NCBI RefSeq assembly: GCF_918698155.1
Contig: NZ_CAKKLX010000010.1
Location: 1-64,000, forward strand
Source: Roseomonas sp. CECT 9278
GTDB taxonomy: Bacteria > Pseudomonadota > Alphaproteobacteria > Acetobacterales > Acetobacteraceae
DNA: 64,000 nt
Reading direction: 5' to 3'
Each line of letters begins with the position of its first letter. Position 1 is the first letter of the stretch. The position numbers and the translations under genes are program-made. This document shows, one piece after another, positions 27,296 to 36,653 of this stretch. The notes under the pieces are model-generated. The model worked only from the letters and a program-made list of their open reading frames with translations, had not been told where the DNA came from and ran no database searches.

Positions 27296-28405
27296 TCATC
27301 GCCGCGCCTCGAAGTCGATGCGCGGGTCCACCAGGGTGTAGGTGAAGTCGCTGATGATCTGCATGACCAGGCCCAGCAGCGTGAAGATGTAGAGTGTGCC
27401 GAACATGATCGGGTAGTCGCGCCGTGTTGCGGCCTGGAAGCCCAGCAGGCCGAGGCCGTCGAGCGAGAAGACGATTTCGATCAGCAAGGCGCCGGTGAAC
27501 AGCATGCCGATGAAGGCCGCCGGGAAGCCGGCGATGATGATGAGCATGGCGTTGCGGAAGACGTGGCCGTAGAGCACGCGGTGTTCGCCGGCCCCCTTGG
27601 CGCGCGCGGTGACCACGTATTGCTTGCCGATCTCGTCCAGGAAGGAGTTCTTGGTCAGCATCGTCAGCCCGGCGAAGCCGCCGATCACCAGCGCGAGCGT
27701 GGGCAGCGCCATGTGCCAGGCGTAGTCGATGGCGCGTTGCCAGAGCGGCCAGTCGGCGGAGCCCGAGGATGTCAGTCCGCGCAGCGGGAAGATCTGCAGG
27801 AAGGAGCCGCCGGCGAACAGCACGATCAGCAGCACGGCGAACAGGAAGCCCGGGATGGCGTAGCCCACCAGCACGATGCCGGAGGTCGCGACATCGAAGC
27901 GCGACCCGTCGCGCACGGCCTTGCGGATGCCCAGCGGGATCGAGATCAGGTAGATGATGAGGGTCGACCACAGCCCGATCGACAATGAGACGGGCATCTT
28001 CTCGATGATGAGGTCGAGCACCGGGCGGTCCTGGAACAGGGACCGGCCGAAGTCGAAGGTCGCATAGCCGCGCAGCATGTCCCAGAAGCGCACATGGGCT
28101 GGCTTGTCGAAGCCGAAGGCGCGTTCGATCTCGGCGACGATGGCGGGGTCCAGGCCGCGCGCGCCGCGATAGGTGCCGGCCGGGCCGCCGCTGCTCGCGC
28201 CGCTGCCGGCGGTGGGTGGGCGCACATCGCCGCCGCCCTCGCCGGTGATGCGCCCGAGGGTCGATTGCCCTTCCCCGCGCAGTTCGGCCAGCATCTGTTC
28301 GACCGGCCCGCCAGGGGCGAACTGCACTACGGCGAAGTTGATGATGAGGATGCCGAGCAGCGTCGGCACCACCAGCAGCAGCCGGCGGATCAGATAGGCG
28401 CCCAT
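27296..28405 (-). CDS. yejB: Peptide ABC transporter permease
   Basis: A 369-residue permease of the DppB/YejB type. [20 protein letters not shown] at the N-terminus is the hallmark first helix. A periplasmic insert with Gly/Ser-rich linker (about 45-80) is followed by [16 protein letters not shown] helices, [33 protein letters not shown] near 250 (the EAA loop region) and [21 protein letters not shown] near 300. It lies 7 bp after yejA, so it is surely co-transcribed with it. Downstream yejE is separated by the inverted-repeat element. Confidence 0.93.
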   Translation of the reverse strand: MGAYLIRRLLLVVPTLLGILIINFAVVQFAPGGPVEQMLAELRGEGQSTLGRITGEGGGDVRPPTAGSGASSGGPAGTYRGARGLDPAIVAEIERAFGFDKPAHVRFWDMLRGYATFDFGRSLFQDRPVLDLIIEKMPVSLSIGLWSTLIIYLISIPLGIRKAVRDGSRFDVATSGIVLVGYAIPGFLFAVLLIVLFAGGSFLQIFPLRGLTSSGSADWPLWQRAIDYAWHMALPTLALVIGGFAGLTMLTKNSFLDEIGKQYVVTARAKGAGEHRVLYGHVFRNAMLIIIAGFPAAFIGMLFTGALLIEIVFSLDGLGLLGFQAATRRDYPIMFGTLYIFTLLGLVMQIISDFTYTLVDPRIDFEARR

Positions 28406-28412
28406 GGCGGCG

Positions 28413-30272
28413 CTACCCGCGTCGCGCTTCGGCCAGCGCGCGTTCGCGCGCCGGGTCGATCCACCAGGCCTGCGGGAAGCCCAGCCCGAAGCGCGGGTTG
28501 CGTTCCGGCCGGCCGAACTTGTCCCAGAAGGCGATGCGGAAGACGCGGCTGTGCCAATGCGGCACGACGAAATTGTGGTGCTGCAGCACGCGGTCCAGCG
28601 CGCGGGTGCGCGCCACCAGCTCGTCGTAGTTGGGCGCGCCGATCACGAGCTCCACGAGCGCGTCGATGGCGGGATCGGCGATGCCGGCGACGTTCTGGCT
28701 GCCGTTCTCGCGCGCCTTGGCGCTGCTGAAATAGTCGCGCTGCTCATTGCCCGGGGAGAAGCCCTGGCCCATCGAATCGACCGTCATGTCGTAGTCGAAG
28801 GCGTCGACGCGCACCTGGTACTGTGCGGGGTCCACCGTGCGCACCCGCGCGCTGATACCCACGCGTTCCAGCCACTGCACGTAGGGCAGCGCCACGCGTT
28901 CGAAGGTGGCGCCCTGCAGCAGGATCTCGAATTCGAAGCGCTGGCCCTGCGCGTTCACCAGGCGGCGGTCGCGCACGGTCCAGCCGGCCTCGCGCAGCAG
29001 CGCCAGCGCGCGTCGGGCGCCTTCGCGGTTGTTGCCCGACCCGTCGGTGACGGGAAGCTTGTATTCCTCGGTGAAGACGGTGGCCGGGATGCGGCCGCGG
29101 AAGCCTTCGAGGATCGCGAGTTCCCTGCCTTCCGGCAGGCCGCGCGCGGCGAAGTCGGAATTCGAGAAGAAGGAGGATGTCCGCGCATAGGCCCCGTAGA
29201 ACAGGTTCGCGTTCATCCATTCATAGTCGAACACCTCGATCAGCGCGCGGCGCACGCGGGCATCCTGGAACAGCGGGCGGCGCAGGTTGACCGCGAAGCA
29301 CTGCATGCCGGTGGGGATCTCGTGCGGGATTTCCTCGCGCTTCACCAGGTTGCGCCGGGCGGCGGGGAAGTCGTAGCCGGTCGACCAGTCGCGCGCGATG
29401 TTCTCGGTGCGGAAGTCGGACTGGCCGGCCTTGAAGGCCTCGAAGGCGACGGTGGTGTCGCGGAAATACTCGTAGCGCAGGGTGTCGAAATTGTTCAGGC
29501 CGCGCCGCACGCCCAGGTCGCGAGCCCAGTAGTCCTCGACGCGGCGATACACCACGGAGCGGTTGGCCTCGAAGCGGTCCAGCCGATAGGGGCCGGAGCC
29601 CAGCGGCACATCCATCGAGGGGCGGGCGAAGTCGCGTCCTTCCCAGAAATGCCTCGGCAGCACCGGCAGGTCGCCCAGGATCTGCGCCAGCTCGCGGTTG
29701 TCGGCATCCTTGAAGCGGAACACCACGCGCTTCGGGCTCTCGGCCACCACCTCGGTCACGTCGGCCCAATAGGCGCGGAAGAAGGGGCGGCCCTGGGTGC
29801 GCAGCGCGTTGAAGGTGAAGACCACGTCCTCGGCGGTGACCGGGCGGCCATCGTGCCAGCGCGCGGTCTCGCGCAGTTCGAAGGCCACGCCGCGGCGGTC
29901 GGCGGGCAGTTCCACCGTCTCGGCGAGCAGCCCGTATTCGGCGGTCGCTTCATCCGGGTTGCCGGCCATCAGCGTGTCGTAGATCAGCGGGATGCCGGCA
30001 TCCGAGGTGCCGCGCAGGATATAGGGATTGAAGCTGTCGAAGGACCCGAGGCGGGCCAGCACCACCTCGCCGCCCTTCGGTGCCGCGGGGTTGGCCCAGG
30101 GCCAATGCGGGAAGCCGGCCGGCAGCGTCGGCTCGGCCAGCAGCGAGAGCGCATGGGTGCGCACCACCTGGCCGGGCTTGTCGCCGCCGGCGGGGACCAC
30201 CGCGCGCGCGCCGCCGGGCAGCGGAAGGGTCAGGCCGAGGGCGCCGAGCGCCAGGAGGTGTCGACGGTTCAT
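28413..30272 (-). CDS. yejA: Periplasmic peptide-binding protein of ABC transporter
   Basis: A 619-residue extracellular solute-binding protein family 5. An N-terminal signal ([18 protein letters not shown], then GGARA) is cleavable. [20 protein letters not shown] near 66, the SBP-5 signature region [20 protein letters not shown] near 133 and [12 protein letters not shown] near 226 are as in YejA. It captures peptides in the periplasm for the YejBEF complex. The ATG at 30272 opens the signal; upstream residues in the same frame lack hydrophobic order. It is the first gene of the yej operon on the minus strand. Confidence 0.93.
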   Translation of the reverse strand: MNRRHLLALGALGLTLPLPGGARAVVPAGGDKPGQVVRTHALSLLAEPTLPAGFPHWPWANPAAPKGGEVVLARLGSFDSFNPYILRGTSDAGIPLIYDTLMAGNPDEATAEYGLLAETVELPADRRGVAFELRETARWHDGRPVTAEDVVFTFNALRTQGRPFFRAYWADVTEVVAESPKRVVFRFKDADNRELAQILGDLPVLPRHFWEGRDFARPSMDVPLGSGPYRLDRFEANRSVVYRRVEDYWARDLGVRRGLNNFDTLRYEYFRDTTVAFEAFKAGQSDFRTENIARDWSTGYDFPAARRNLVKREEIPHEIPTGMQCFAVNLRRPLFQDARVRRALIEVFDYEWMNANLFYGAYARTSSFFSNSDFAARGLPEGRELAILEGFRGRIPATVFTEEYKLPVTDGSGNNREGARRALALLREAGWTVRDRRLVNAQGQRFEFEILLQGATFERVALPYVQWLERVGISARVRTVDPAQYQVRVDAFDYDMTVDSMGQGFSPGNEQRDYFSSAKARENGSQNVAGIADPAIDALVELVIGAPNYDELVARTRALDRVLQHHNFVVPHWHSRVFRIAFWDKFGRPERNPRFGLGFPQAWWIDPARERALAEARRG

Positions 30273-30318
30273 CTGACCAGGATGGGGGTTCGATCCGGTC
30301 GCGGCAACGTCCGCGCGA

Positions 30319-31101
30319 CTACCGATCGGTAAGCAGGCGCACGGCCTCGGCCAGCAGGGCCGGGTCGCCGACCGCCAGCACGCGGCCATCGGCGGCCGCG
30401 GTCAGCGCTTCGCCGTGCCAGCCGGTGACGCGGCCGCCCGCACCCTCGACCACCGGCACCAGCGCCGCCCAGTCCCAGATCTTCATCGTGGCATCGACCA
30501 CGATGTCGACCAGGCCGATCGCCAGCAGGCCATAGGCGTAGCAGTCGCCGCCCCAGGTGACGCGCCGGGCGGCGGCGCGGATGCGCTCGAAGCCTGGCCG
30601 GTCGGCGGGCAGGAACATGTCGGGGCTGGTGCAGGACAGTTCGGCGTCACCCACCGCGGCGCAGGGCCGGCACGCCGCCACCCCGCCGATCGGCGCGCGG
30701 AAGCGGGTCGGCCGCCCGGCCACGCCCAGCCAGCGTTCCCCGGTGACCGGCTGGTCGATGATGCCGAGCACCGGCACGCCCCGGTGCAGCAGGCCGATCA
30801 GGCTGCCGAACAGCGGCCGGCCGGTGACGAAGGCGCGGGTGCCGTCGATCGGGTCCAGCACCCAGACCCATTCGGCGTGGGCGCGATCCTCGCCATGTTC
30901 CTCGCCGATCACGCCATGGGAGGGGAAGCGGGCGGCGATCAGGGCGCGGATCGCGGCCTCGGCGTCGCGGTCGGCCTTGGTGACGGGGCTGGCATCGCCC
31001 TTGGCCTCGACCAGCAGGGGCGAGCGGAACAGCGGGCGGATCACCGCGCCGGCGGCGTCGGCGAAGTCCTCGGCAGCGGCGATGATGTCGTCCGGAACCA
31101 T
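30319..31101 (-). CDS. hisN: Inositol/histidinol monophosphatase-family protein (probable histidinol-phosphatase)
   Basis: A 260-residue IMPase-like phosphatase. Mg-binding motifs IGEEHGED near 70 and WVLDPIDGTRAF near 87 are clear, and IWDWAALVPVVEGAGG near 208 holds the third Asp. The subgroup with DPIDGTRAF and a 260-residue length is usually the histidinol-phosphate phosphatase HisN of actinobacteria and alphaproteobacteria; an inositol-phosphatase role cannot be ruled out. The ATG at 31101 begins MVPDDIIAAAEDF; the frame further upstream is repeat DNA. It is followed by yejA on the same strand after 46 bp, which may be coincidental. Confidence 0.82.
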   Translation of the reverse strand: MVPDDIIAAAEDFADAAGAVIRPLFRSPLLVEAKGDASPVTKADRDAEAAIRALIAARFPSHGVIGEEHGEDRAHAEWVWVLDPIDGTRAFVTGRPLFGSLIGLLHRGVPVLGIIDQPVTGERWLGVAGRPTRFRAPIGGVAACRPCAAVGDAELSCTSPDMFLPADRPGFERIRAAARRVTWGGDCYAYGLLAIGLVDIVVDATMKIWDWAALVPVVEGAGGRVTGWHGEALTAAADGRVLAVGDPALLAEAVRLLTDR

Positions 31102-31132
31102 GCGATGCTTCCCTGCACTGTCACCATGACGC

Positions 31133-31398
31133 GGATAGCGCCCCGCGCGATCCGGGAGCGCACGGCGCGATCGCGCCCACGCTGTCCCCTGCGCCAGGCG
31201 CACCGGTGCGGGGCGCCAAAGCCTGGCCGCCGGATGGCGGCGCCGGCGACTAAGGCCCAAAAAAAGCGGATCGGGGCATTGCCTCGATCCGGTAGCGCAC
31301 GGCGCGACCGCGCCCAGACCGTCAGCCGCTGCCAGTGCACCAGCGCATGGCGCGCAAGCCAAGCCGGCGGATGCCGGCGCCCGGCGCTTGAGGGCTCG
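31133..31398 (+). repeat. Dispersed hairpin repeat, two tandem copies
   Basis: Units at 31133-31266 and 31267-31398. The hairpins are GGATAGCGC/GCGCGATCC (31133-31141, 31145-31153) and GGATCGGGGC/GCCTCGATCC (31268-31277, 31281-31290). Each then runs through GTAGCGCACGGCGCGA-like and AAGCCAAGCC-like blocks. The conserved end CGCTTGAGGGC stops 10 bases from the stop codon of the cytochrome gene. Confidence 0.8.
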
Positions 31399-31404
31399 AA
31401 AGAA

Positions 31405-31941
31405 CTACGGCGCCGGGGCGTTCGGCGAGATCGACCGCAGATACGCGATCAGGTCCGCCCGCTGCGCCGTGTTCGACAGCCCGGCATAGGACATCCGGTT
31501 GCCCGGCGCATAGGTGCGAGGGCTGTGGATCCAGGCGTTCAGTTCCTCGTAGGTCCAGGGCTTGTCCGCCATGCCGCGGATCGCCGCGGAGTAGTTGAAG
31601 CCGTCCGCATGGGCGTGCTTGGCGCCGACGATGCCGTACAGGTTCGGCCCGACGCCGGCGCGCCCGCCCTCGTTGAAGGAATGGCAGGATGCGCATTGCC
31701 GCTGCGCGATCTGCTGGCCGTTCGCCACATTGGCCGCGGCGAGCAGCGGGGTGATCGGGTCGAGCGCGGGGGCCGCCGGCGCCGCGGCGGCCGGCGCGGC
31801 TTCGCCCCCCACCGAGATGGCGGCATGGTGCGGGCGCTTCGGATGCACCAGCAGGCTGCCCACGAAGCCGGCGAGGCCGAAGGTGACACCGGCGGTCAGC
31901 ACCGCCGCGATGATCTTGTTGCCTTCGAGGTTGGTCGCCAT
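31405..31941 (-). CDS. Membrane-anchored cytochrome c
   Basis: A 178-residue class I cytochrome c with a single uncleaved N-terminal anchor (IIAAVLTAGVTFGLAGFVGSLL, residues 10-31), an Ala/Pro-rich linker (about 45-65), then the haem site CASCH near 84 and the Met axial ligand in NRMSYAGL near 149. This is the layout of CycM-type cytochromes that carry electrons to terminal oxidases. It lies alone, divergent from kdsB over 137 bp, and its 3' end abuts the repeat units. Confidence 0.92.
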   Translation of the reverse strand: MATNLEGNKIIAAVLTAGVTFGLAGFVGSLLVHPKRPHHAAISVGGEAAPAAAAPAAPALDPITPLLAAANVANGQQIAQRQCASCHSFNEGGRAGVGPNLYGIVGAKHAHADGFNYSAAIRGMADKPWTYEELNAWIHSPRTYAPGNRMSYAGLSNTAQRADLIAYLRSISPNAPAP

Positions 31942-32078
31942 GCCGATCGCAGCCCTTCACAGCCCTGGCCCGGCGCGCGTTTGCGCCACGGGTCCGCCTT
32001 GCCTAAAACGCGCCGGACCATAGTGCCCGGCCTGCCGCCAGACAACCACCCCGCACCTTCAATCCCGGAGCCGCACGC

Positions 32079-32822
32079 TTGCGCCCCATCGTCGTGATTC
32101 CCGCCCGCATGGCGGCCACCAGGCTGCCGGGCAAGCCGCTGGCCGATATCGGCGGCCGGCCGATGATCGCCCATGTGCTGGACCGCGCACGCGAGGCCGG
32201 CATCGGCCCGCTGGCCGTCGCCGCCGGGGAGCCCGAGATCGTGGCCGCCGCTGAGGCCGCCGGCGCCCAGGCGGTGCTGGTGGCCGACGACGTGCCCTCG
32301 GGCACCGACCGCGTGCAGCGCGCGATGGCGGTGCTGGACCCCGAGGGCCGCTACGACGTGGTGGTGAACCTGCAGGGCGATTTCCCGACCATCGCGCCCG
32401 CCACGCTGCGCGCGGTGCTGGACCCGCTGGCCGACCCGGCGGTGGATATCGGCACGCTGGTCTGCCCGATCGCGGATGAGGAGGAGGCGAATACGCCATC
32501 CTTCGTGAAGGCCGCCTGCGCCTTCGATGGCGAGGCGCGCGTCGCGCCCGCGCTGTATTTCTCGCGCCTGCCGATCCCCTGGGGGGATGGGCCGCGCTGG
32601 CATCATATCGGGGTCTATGCGTATCGGCGCGCCGCGCTCGACCGCTTCGTGCGGCTGCCCGCCAGCCCGCTGGAACTGCGCGAGAAGCTCGAACAACTGC
32701 GCGCGCTCGAGGCCGGCATGCGCATCGCCGCGGCGCGGGTGGACCATGGCCCCTTCGGTGTCGATACGGCGCACGACCTCGATCGGGCGCGGAGTCTGTT
32801 GGCGTCGCGCGGTGGAGATTGA
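32079..32822 (+). CDS. kdsB: 3-deoxy-manno-octulosonate cytidylyltransferase (CMP-KDO synthetase)
   Basis: A 247-residue enzyme that activates KDO as CMP-KDO for lipopolysaccharide inner core. IPARMAATRLPGKPLADIGG at residues 7-26 is the CTP-binding signature. NLQGDFPTIAPATL near 96 replaces the usual QGDEP, with the metal-binding Asp retained, and HHIGVYAYRRAALDRF near 175 is conserved. It starts with TTG at 32079: GGAG lies 8 bases upstream, and the next ATG would delete the signature start. It may be transcribed with pheA. Confidence 0.93.
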   Translation: MRPIVVIPARMAATRLPGKPLADIGGRPMIAHVLDRAREAGIGPLAVAAGEPEIVAAAEAAGAQAVLVADDVPSGTDRVQRAMAVLDPEGRYDVVVNLQGDFPTIAPATLRAVLDPLADPAVDIGTLVCPIADEEEANTPSFVKAACAFDGEARVAPALYFSRLPIPWGDGPRWHHIGVYAYRRAALDRFVRLPASPLELREKLEQLRALEAGMRIAAARVDHGPFGVDTAHDLDRARSLLASRGGD

Positions 32823-32849
32823 TCTTGCCCTCGGACGGCGGGCGATGGC

Positions 32850-32903
32850 CGGCCTGGGCACGGTCGCGCTTCGTGCTCCCGGACCGAGGCAGGACCTCGG
32901 TCC
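32850..32903 (-). repeat. Partial copy of dispersed hairpin repeat
   Basis: A partial unit on the minus strand in the kdsB-pheA gap. Its hairpin is a perfect 9 bp stem GGACCGAGG/CCTCGGTCC (32881-32889, 32895-32903), differing from the other copies at both sides of the stem. Beside it are the CTCCCGG and CACGGTCGCGCT blocks. The conserved gene-facing end is missing. Confidence 0.7.
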
Positions 32904-32929
32904 ACAATCCTTGATGTCCAGGTGACTCC

Positions 32930-33787
32930 ATGACCGCCAAGACCATCGCCTTCCAGGGCATGCCCGGGGCCTATTCCGACCTGGCGTGCCGCGCCGCCTA
33001 TCCGGGCTGGACCACCCTGCCCTGCCCGTCCTTCGAGGCGGCGATGGCGGCGCTGCGCGAAGGCCGCTGCGAACTGGCCATGCTGCCCTGCGAGAATTCG
33101 CTGGCCGGGCGCGTGCCGGACATCCACCGGCTGCTGCCCGAATCCGGGCTGTACGTGATCGGCGAGCATTTCCAGCGTGTCGAGCACTGCCTGCTGGCGC
33201 CGAAAGGCGCGACCCTGGCGACTCTCAAGCGCGCGCATAGCCATCCGGTGGCCCTCGGGCAAATCCTGCGGCTGCTGAAGGAGCGCAACCTGGCGCCGGT
33301 GATCGAGGCCGACACCGCCGGCGCGGCGCAGATCATCGCGCAGCGCGGCAACATCGAGGACGCCGCGGTCGCGTCCGAGCTCGCGGCCGAGATCTACGGG
33401 CTGGAAATCCTGCTGCGGAACGTCGAGGACGAGGCGCACAACACGACGCGCTTCTACGTGATGTCGCGCGATCGCGTGTATCCGCCGCTGGAGGCCCCCG
33501 ACACGGTCACCACCTTCGTCTTCCGCGTCCGGTCGGTGCCGGCCGCGCTTTACAAGGCGCTGGGCGGCTTCGCGACGAATGGCGTGAACATGACGAAGCT
33601 GGAATCCTACATGGTGGGCGGGCGGTTCTCGGCCACGCAGTTCCTGTGCGACGTGGACGGCCACCCGGACAGCCCGGCGCTGCGGCGTGCCTTCGAGGAG
33701 CTGGAATTCTTCACCAAGGAATTCCGCATCCTGGGCGCGTATCCGGCCCATGCGTACAGGCTGGAGCAGGCGGCGGCGGGGGATTAG
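32930..33787 (+). CDS. pheA: Prephenate dehydratase
   Basis: A 285-residue monofunctional dehydratase making phenylpyruvate in phenylalanine synthesis. IAFQGMPGAYSDLACRAA near 6 is the N-terminal motif, MLPCENSLAGRVPDIHRLL near 56 the substrate region, NTTRFYVMSR near 173 carries the catalytic Thr-Arg-Phe, and the C-terminal ACT domain (TFVFRVRSVPAALYKAL near 198, then LESYMVGGRF) allows feedback control by Phe. No chorismate mutase domain precedes it. The ATG at 32930 follows the kdsB-pheA gap. Confidence 0.95.
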   Translation: MTAKTIAFQGMPGAYSDLACRAAYPGWTTLPCPSFEAAMAALREGRCELAMLPCENSLAGRVPDIHRLLPESGLYVIGEHFQRVEHCLLAPKGATLATLKRAHSHPVALGQILRLLKERNLAPVIEADTAGAAQIIAQRGNIEDAAVASELAAEIYGLEILLRNVEDEAHNTTRFYVMSRDRVYPPLEAPDTVTTFVFRVRSVPAALYKALGGFATNGVNMTKLESYMVGGRFSATQFLCDVDGHPDSPALRRAFEELEFFTKEFRILGAYPAHAYRLEQAAAGD

Positions 33788-33934
33788 GCCGGCTCCCGAC
33801 CAGATGGGGTCATCGGGTCGGGCAAGGATGCCCGCGCAGGCATCGCACCGGCGGCATCGCGGCGCAGCACGGCCGGCGATCCGGCTGCCGCAGGGAGCGG
33901 GCGTCCGCGTCGTCGCGGCTTGGCCTGGAGCGGT

Positions 33935-35398
33935 TCAAAACCGCCGCAACGGCACCCGCCACGCCAGCACCGCCCCCACCGCCGTCAGCACCGCCGCCGT
34001 GGCGAACAGCCCGCGGAACGCCTCCGCCAATTCGCCGCGCAACGCCGCCGCCGCCGCCGGCCGCAGCGCCGCCAGGTAGGCCGGCCCCTCTGCCACCAGC
34101 CGCTGGAAGGCCGCCCCTGACCCCGTGGCGCCCACCGCCATGAACACCACCGCCGCCACCAGCGCCGTGCCCGTCGCCGCGCCGATATTGCGGGAGAACG
34201 CCACCCCGGCCGAGGCCGCGCCCAGCCTCTCCCGCCCCGCCGCCGCCTGCGCCGTCACCTGCACGATCGGGAAGGAGGTGCCGGCGCAGAACCCCGCCGC
34301 CGCCAGCAGCGGCAGGAAGACGGGCAGCGGCAGGTCGGCGGCGACCACCGCCAGCACCGCCCACAGCGTCGCGCCGACGGGCAGGAACAGCGTCGGCCAG
34401 CGCATGGCCTGCCCGGTGCGCGCCACCATCCGCCCGGCGAAGAACGCGCCGGACGCCCCGCCCACCGACATCGCCACCAGCATCAGCCCCGAAGGCCCCG
34501 GCGCCATCCCGCGCACCGTCTGCAGCCAGGCCGGCAGGAACGAGATCATGCCGACCTGCGCCCCCACCACGCAGGCCGAGAGCAGGTAGGCCCGCCAGAT
34601 CGACGCCTCGCCGAACACCGCGAGCGGCAGCAGCGGGTCGCGCGCCGCGCGCTCGATCCGCAGCAGCAGGACCACCGCCGCCGCCCCGATCACCGCGAGC
34701 CCCACCGCCAGCGGCGCCAGCGTGGGGTCCAGCCGCCGCGCGCGGTCCAGCGCCACCAGCGCGCAGCCCACCGCCACCACGAAGACCGCCAGCCCCGCCC
34801 AGTCGAAGCGCAGCGGCGCATCGCGGCGCGCCGGCGGCACCGCGGCCAGCCGCCGCGCCAGCACGGCGCAGGCCGCCGCCACCGGCAGCAGCACCAGGAA
34901 GACCGACCGCCAGCCCAGGAACTGCGTGGCATAGCCGCCGATCACCGGCCCGCTGGCGGACGCAAATGCAAACGACCCCGCGATCCAGGCCTGGTAGCGG
35001 CCACGCTCGCGCGGCGGCAGCGCCTCGCCGATCAGCGCCTGTGCCAGCGTCAGCAGCGCCCCGCCGCCGAAGCCCTGGACGATGCGCGCGCCGACCAGCA
35101 CCGGCAGGTTCGGCGCCAGCGCGCAGCCCAGACAGCCGGCGGCGAAGATGGCAAGTGCGACGAACAGCAGCCGCCGGCGCCCGAACACGTCGCCCAATTG
35201 CCCGAAGACCGGCGCCGCGCAGGTCGCGGCCACCAGGTAGGCGACCAGGATCCACGATACCCGCTCGATCCCGCCCAGCTCCGCGGCAATGGCCGGCAGC
35301 GCGGTGGCGACGATGGTCTGGTCGATCGCCGACAGGAAGATGGTCAGCGCAATGCCTGGGAAGGCGCGCAGGAAGCGTGCGCGGACGTCGTCGGTCAT
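33935..35398 (-). CDS. MFS transporter, DHA2-like drug/solute exporter
   Basis: About 487 residues with 14 or so predicted helices. FLSAIDQTIVATALPAIAAE near 20 is the DHA2 motif C/D1-like segment, GQLGDVFGRRRLLFVAL near 66 is motif A with the GxLaDrxGrkxx pattern, and RIVQGFGGGALLTLAQALI near 104 is motif B. This family exports drugs or metabolites by proton antiport. The ATG at 35398 gives MTDDVRARFLRAF; the longer frame is shadow text. It stands alone, so the substrate cannot be inferred. Confidence 0.9.
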   Translation of the reverse strand: MTDDVRARFLRAFPGIALTIFLSAIDQTIVATALPAIAAELGGIERVSWILVAYLVAATCAAPVFGQLGDVFGRRRLLFVALAIFAAGCLGCALAPNLPVLVGARIVQGFGGGALLTLAQALIGEALPPRERGRYQAWIAGSFAFASASGPVIGGYATQFLGWRSVFLVLLPVAAACAVLARRLAAVPPARRDAPLRFDWAGLAVFVVAVGCALVALDRARRLDPTLAPLAVGLAVIGAAAVVLLLRIERAARDPLLPLAVFGEASIWRAYLLSACVVGAQVGMISFLPAWLQTVRGMAPGPSGLMLVAMSVGGASGAFFAGRMVARTGQAMRWPTLFLPVGATLWAVLAVVAADLPLPVFLPLLAAAGFCAGTSFPIVQVTAQAAAGRERLGAASAGVAFSRNIGAATGTALVAAVVFMAVGATGSGAAFQRLVAEGPAYLAALRPAAAAALRGELAEAFRGLFATAAVLTAVGAVLAWRVPLRRF

Positions 35399-35684
35399 GC
35401 GGCTGCCAGGCCGGCGGCTGGGCGCGTCACCGCCCCCCACCCGGCGTGCGCTCGTTCGCGATGGCAGGCACGACCCATCGCGCCAGCGCACCATTCGTCG
35501 CGTGGGCGGGGCAGCCTCGCTCGCCCGAGCGCGCGCGCATGGTCGGTCATGGACCGGACCCGTCCGCGATGCCGGTCATGGCCACCGGCGCGGCCCGCCG
35601 TGCAGTCCGCGGCAACCGCCGGTATGGTCTTTCAGCCTTGAGCGCATCGCATCCGATCAGCGTGCGGTGGTGCAGGCGCTGACG

Positions 35685-36641
35685 TCAGATGACCCCGCTG
35701 CGCCCCATTTCCAGGAACTTCTCGCGCCGGCGCGCGCGCAGCGTGGCGCCGTCGAGCTCCACCAGCGGCTCCAGCAGCTCCGAGATGCGTTCTCCCAGCG
35801 CCGCGATCGTGCCCTCGGCATCGCGATGCGCGCCGCCCAGCGGTTCGGGCACCACCGCATCCACCAGGTTCAGCTTCCGCAGGTCGTCGGCGGTCAGCTT
35901 CAGCGCCTCGGCCGCCGTCGCCGCCTGGGCCGAATCGCGCCACAGGATGGACGCGCAGCCCTCGGGGCTGATCACTGAATAGATTGCGTGTTCCAGCATC
36001 ACGATCCGGTCGGCGGCGGCGAGCGCAATGGCGCCACCCGACCCGCCCTCCCCGATGATGGTCGCGATGAAGGGGACAGGCGCTTCCAGCCCCGCCTCGA
36101 TCGACCGCGCGATGGCTTCCGCCTGGCCGCGCGCCTCGGCCTCGATGCCCGGAAAGGCGCCGGCGGTGTCGACGAAGGACAGGATCGGCAGGCCGAAGCG
36201 GCCGGCCAGTTCCATCAGGCGCCGCGCCTTGCGGTAGCCCTCGGGCCGCGCCATGCCGAAATTATGCTTCACGCGGCTGTCGGTGTCGTTGCCGCGCTCG
36301 GTGCCCAGCACCATCACCGCACGGCCGCGGAATCGGCCCATGCCGCCCACCACCGCCAGGTCGTCGGCATAGGCGCGGTCGCCAGCCAGCGGGGTGAAGT
36401 CCTCGATCAGCGCGGCGATGTAGTCGGTGGCGTGCGGCCGGTCGGGGTGGCGGGCGACCTGGGCCTTCTGCCACGGGCTGAGCTTGGCGTAGGTGGTGCG
36501 CAGCAGGGTCTGCGCCTTGTCGCGCAGCTTGCCCACCTCGTCGGCAACATCGATGCCGCCGGCGTCGGTGGTCCGGCGCAGCTCCTCGATCTTGCCTTCC
36601 AGCTCGGCGATCGGCTTCTCGAAGTCCAGGAAGTGTCGCAT
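35685..36641 (-). CDS. accA: Acetyl-CoA carboxylase carboxyltransferase subunit alpha
   Basis: A 318-residue AccA. MRHFLDFEKPIAELEGKIEEL opens it, then LSPWQKAQVARHPDRPHATDYI near 54, RNDTDSRVKHNFGMARPEGYRK-type text near 118, and IIGEGGSGGAIALAAADRI near 190 with the oxyanion GG motif; SVISPEGCASILWRD follows. It transfers the carboxyl group from biotin to acetyl-CoA with AccD for fatty-acid synthesis. It lies 12 bp after xerD. Confidence 0.97.
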   Translation of the reverse strand: MRHFLDFEKPIAELEGKIEELRRTTDAGGIDVADEVGKLRDKAQTLLRTTYAKLSPWQKAQVARHPDRPHATDYIAALIEDFTPLAGDRAYADDLAVVGGMGRFRGRAVMVLGTERGNDTDSRVKHNFGMARPEGYRKARRLMELAGRFGLPILSFVDTAGAFPGIEAEARGQAEAIARSIEAGLEAPVPFIATIIGEGGSGGAIALAAADRIVMLEHAIYSVISPEGCASILWRDSAQAATAAEALKLTADDLRKLNLVDAVVPEPLGGAHRDAEGTIAALGERISELLEPLVELDGATLRARRREKFLEMGRSGVI

Positions 36642-36653
36642 GGGGCCGGGGGG

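Noticed and set aside
35399-35684. Small gene between the MFS exporter and accA
   Set aside because: Open frames here do not show a start site or conserved motif, and composition is shadow-like.
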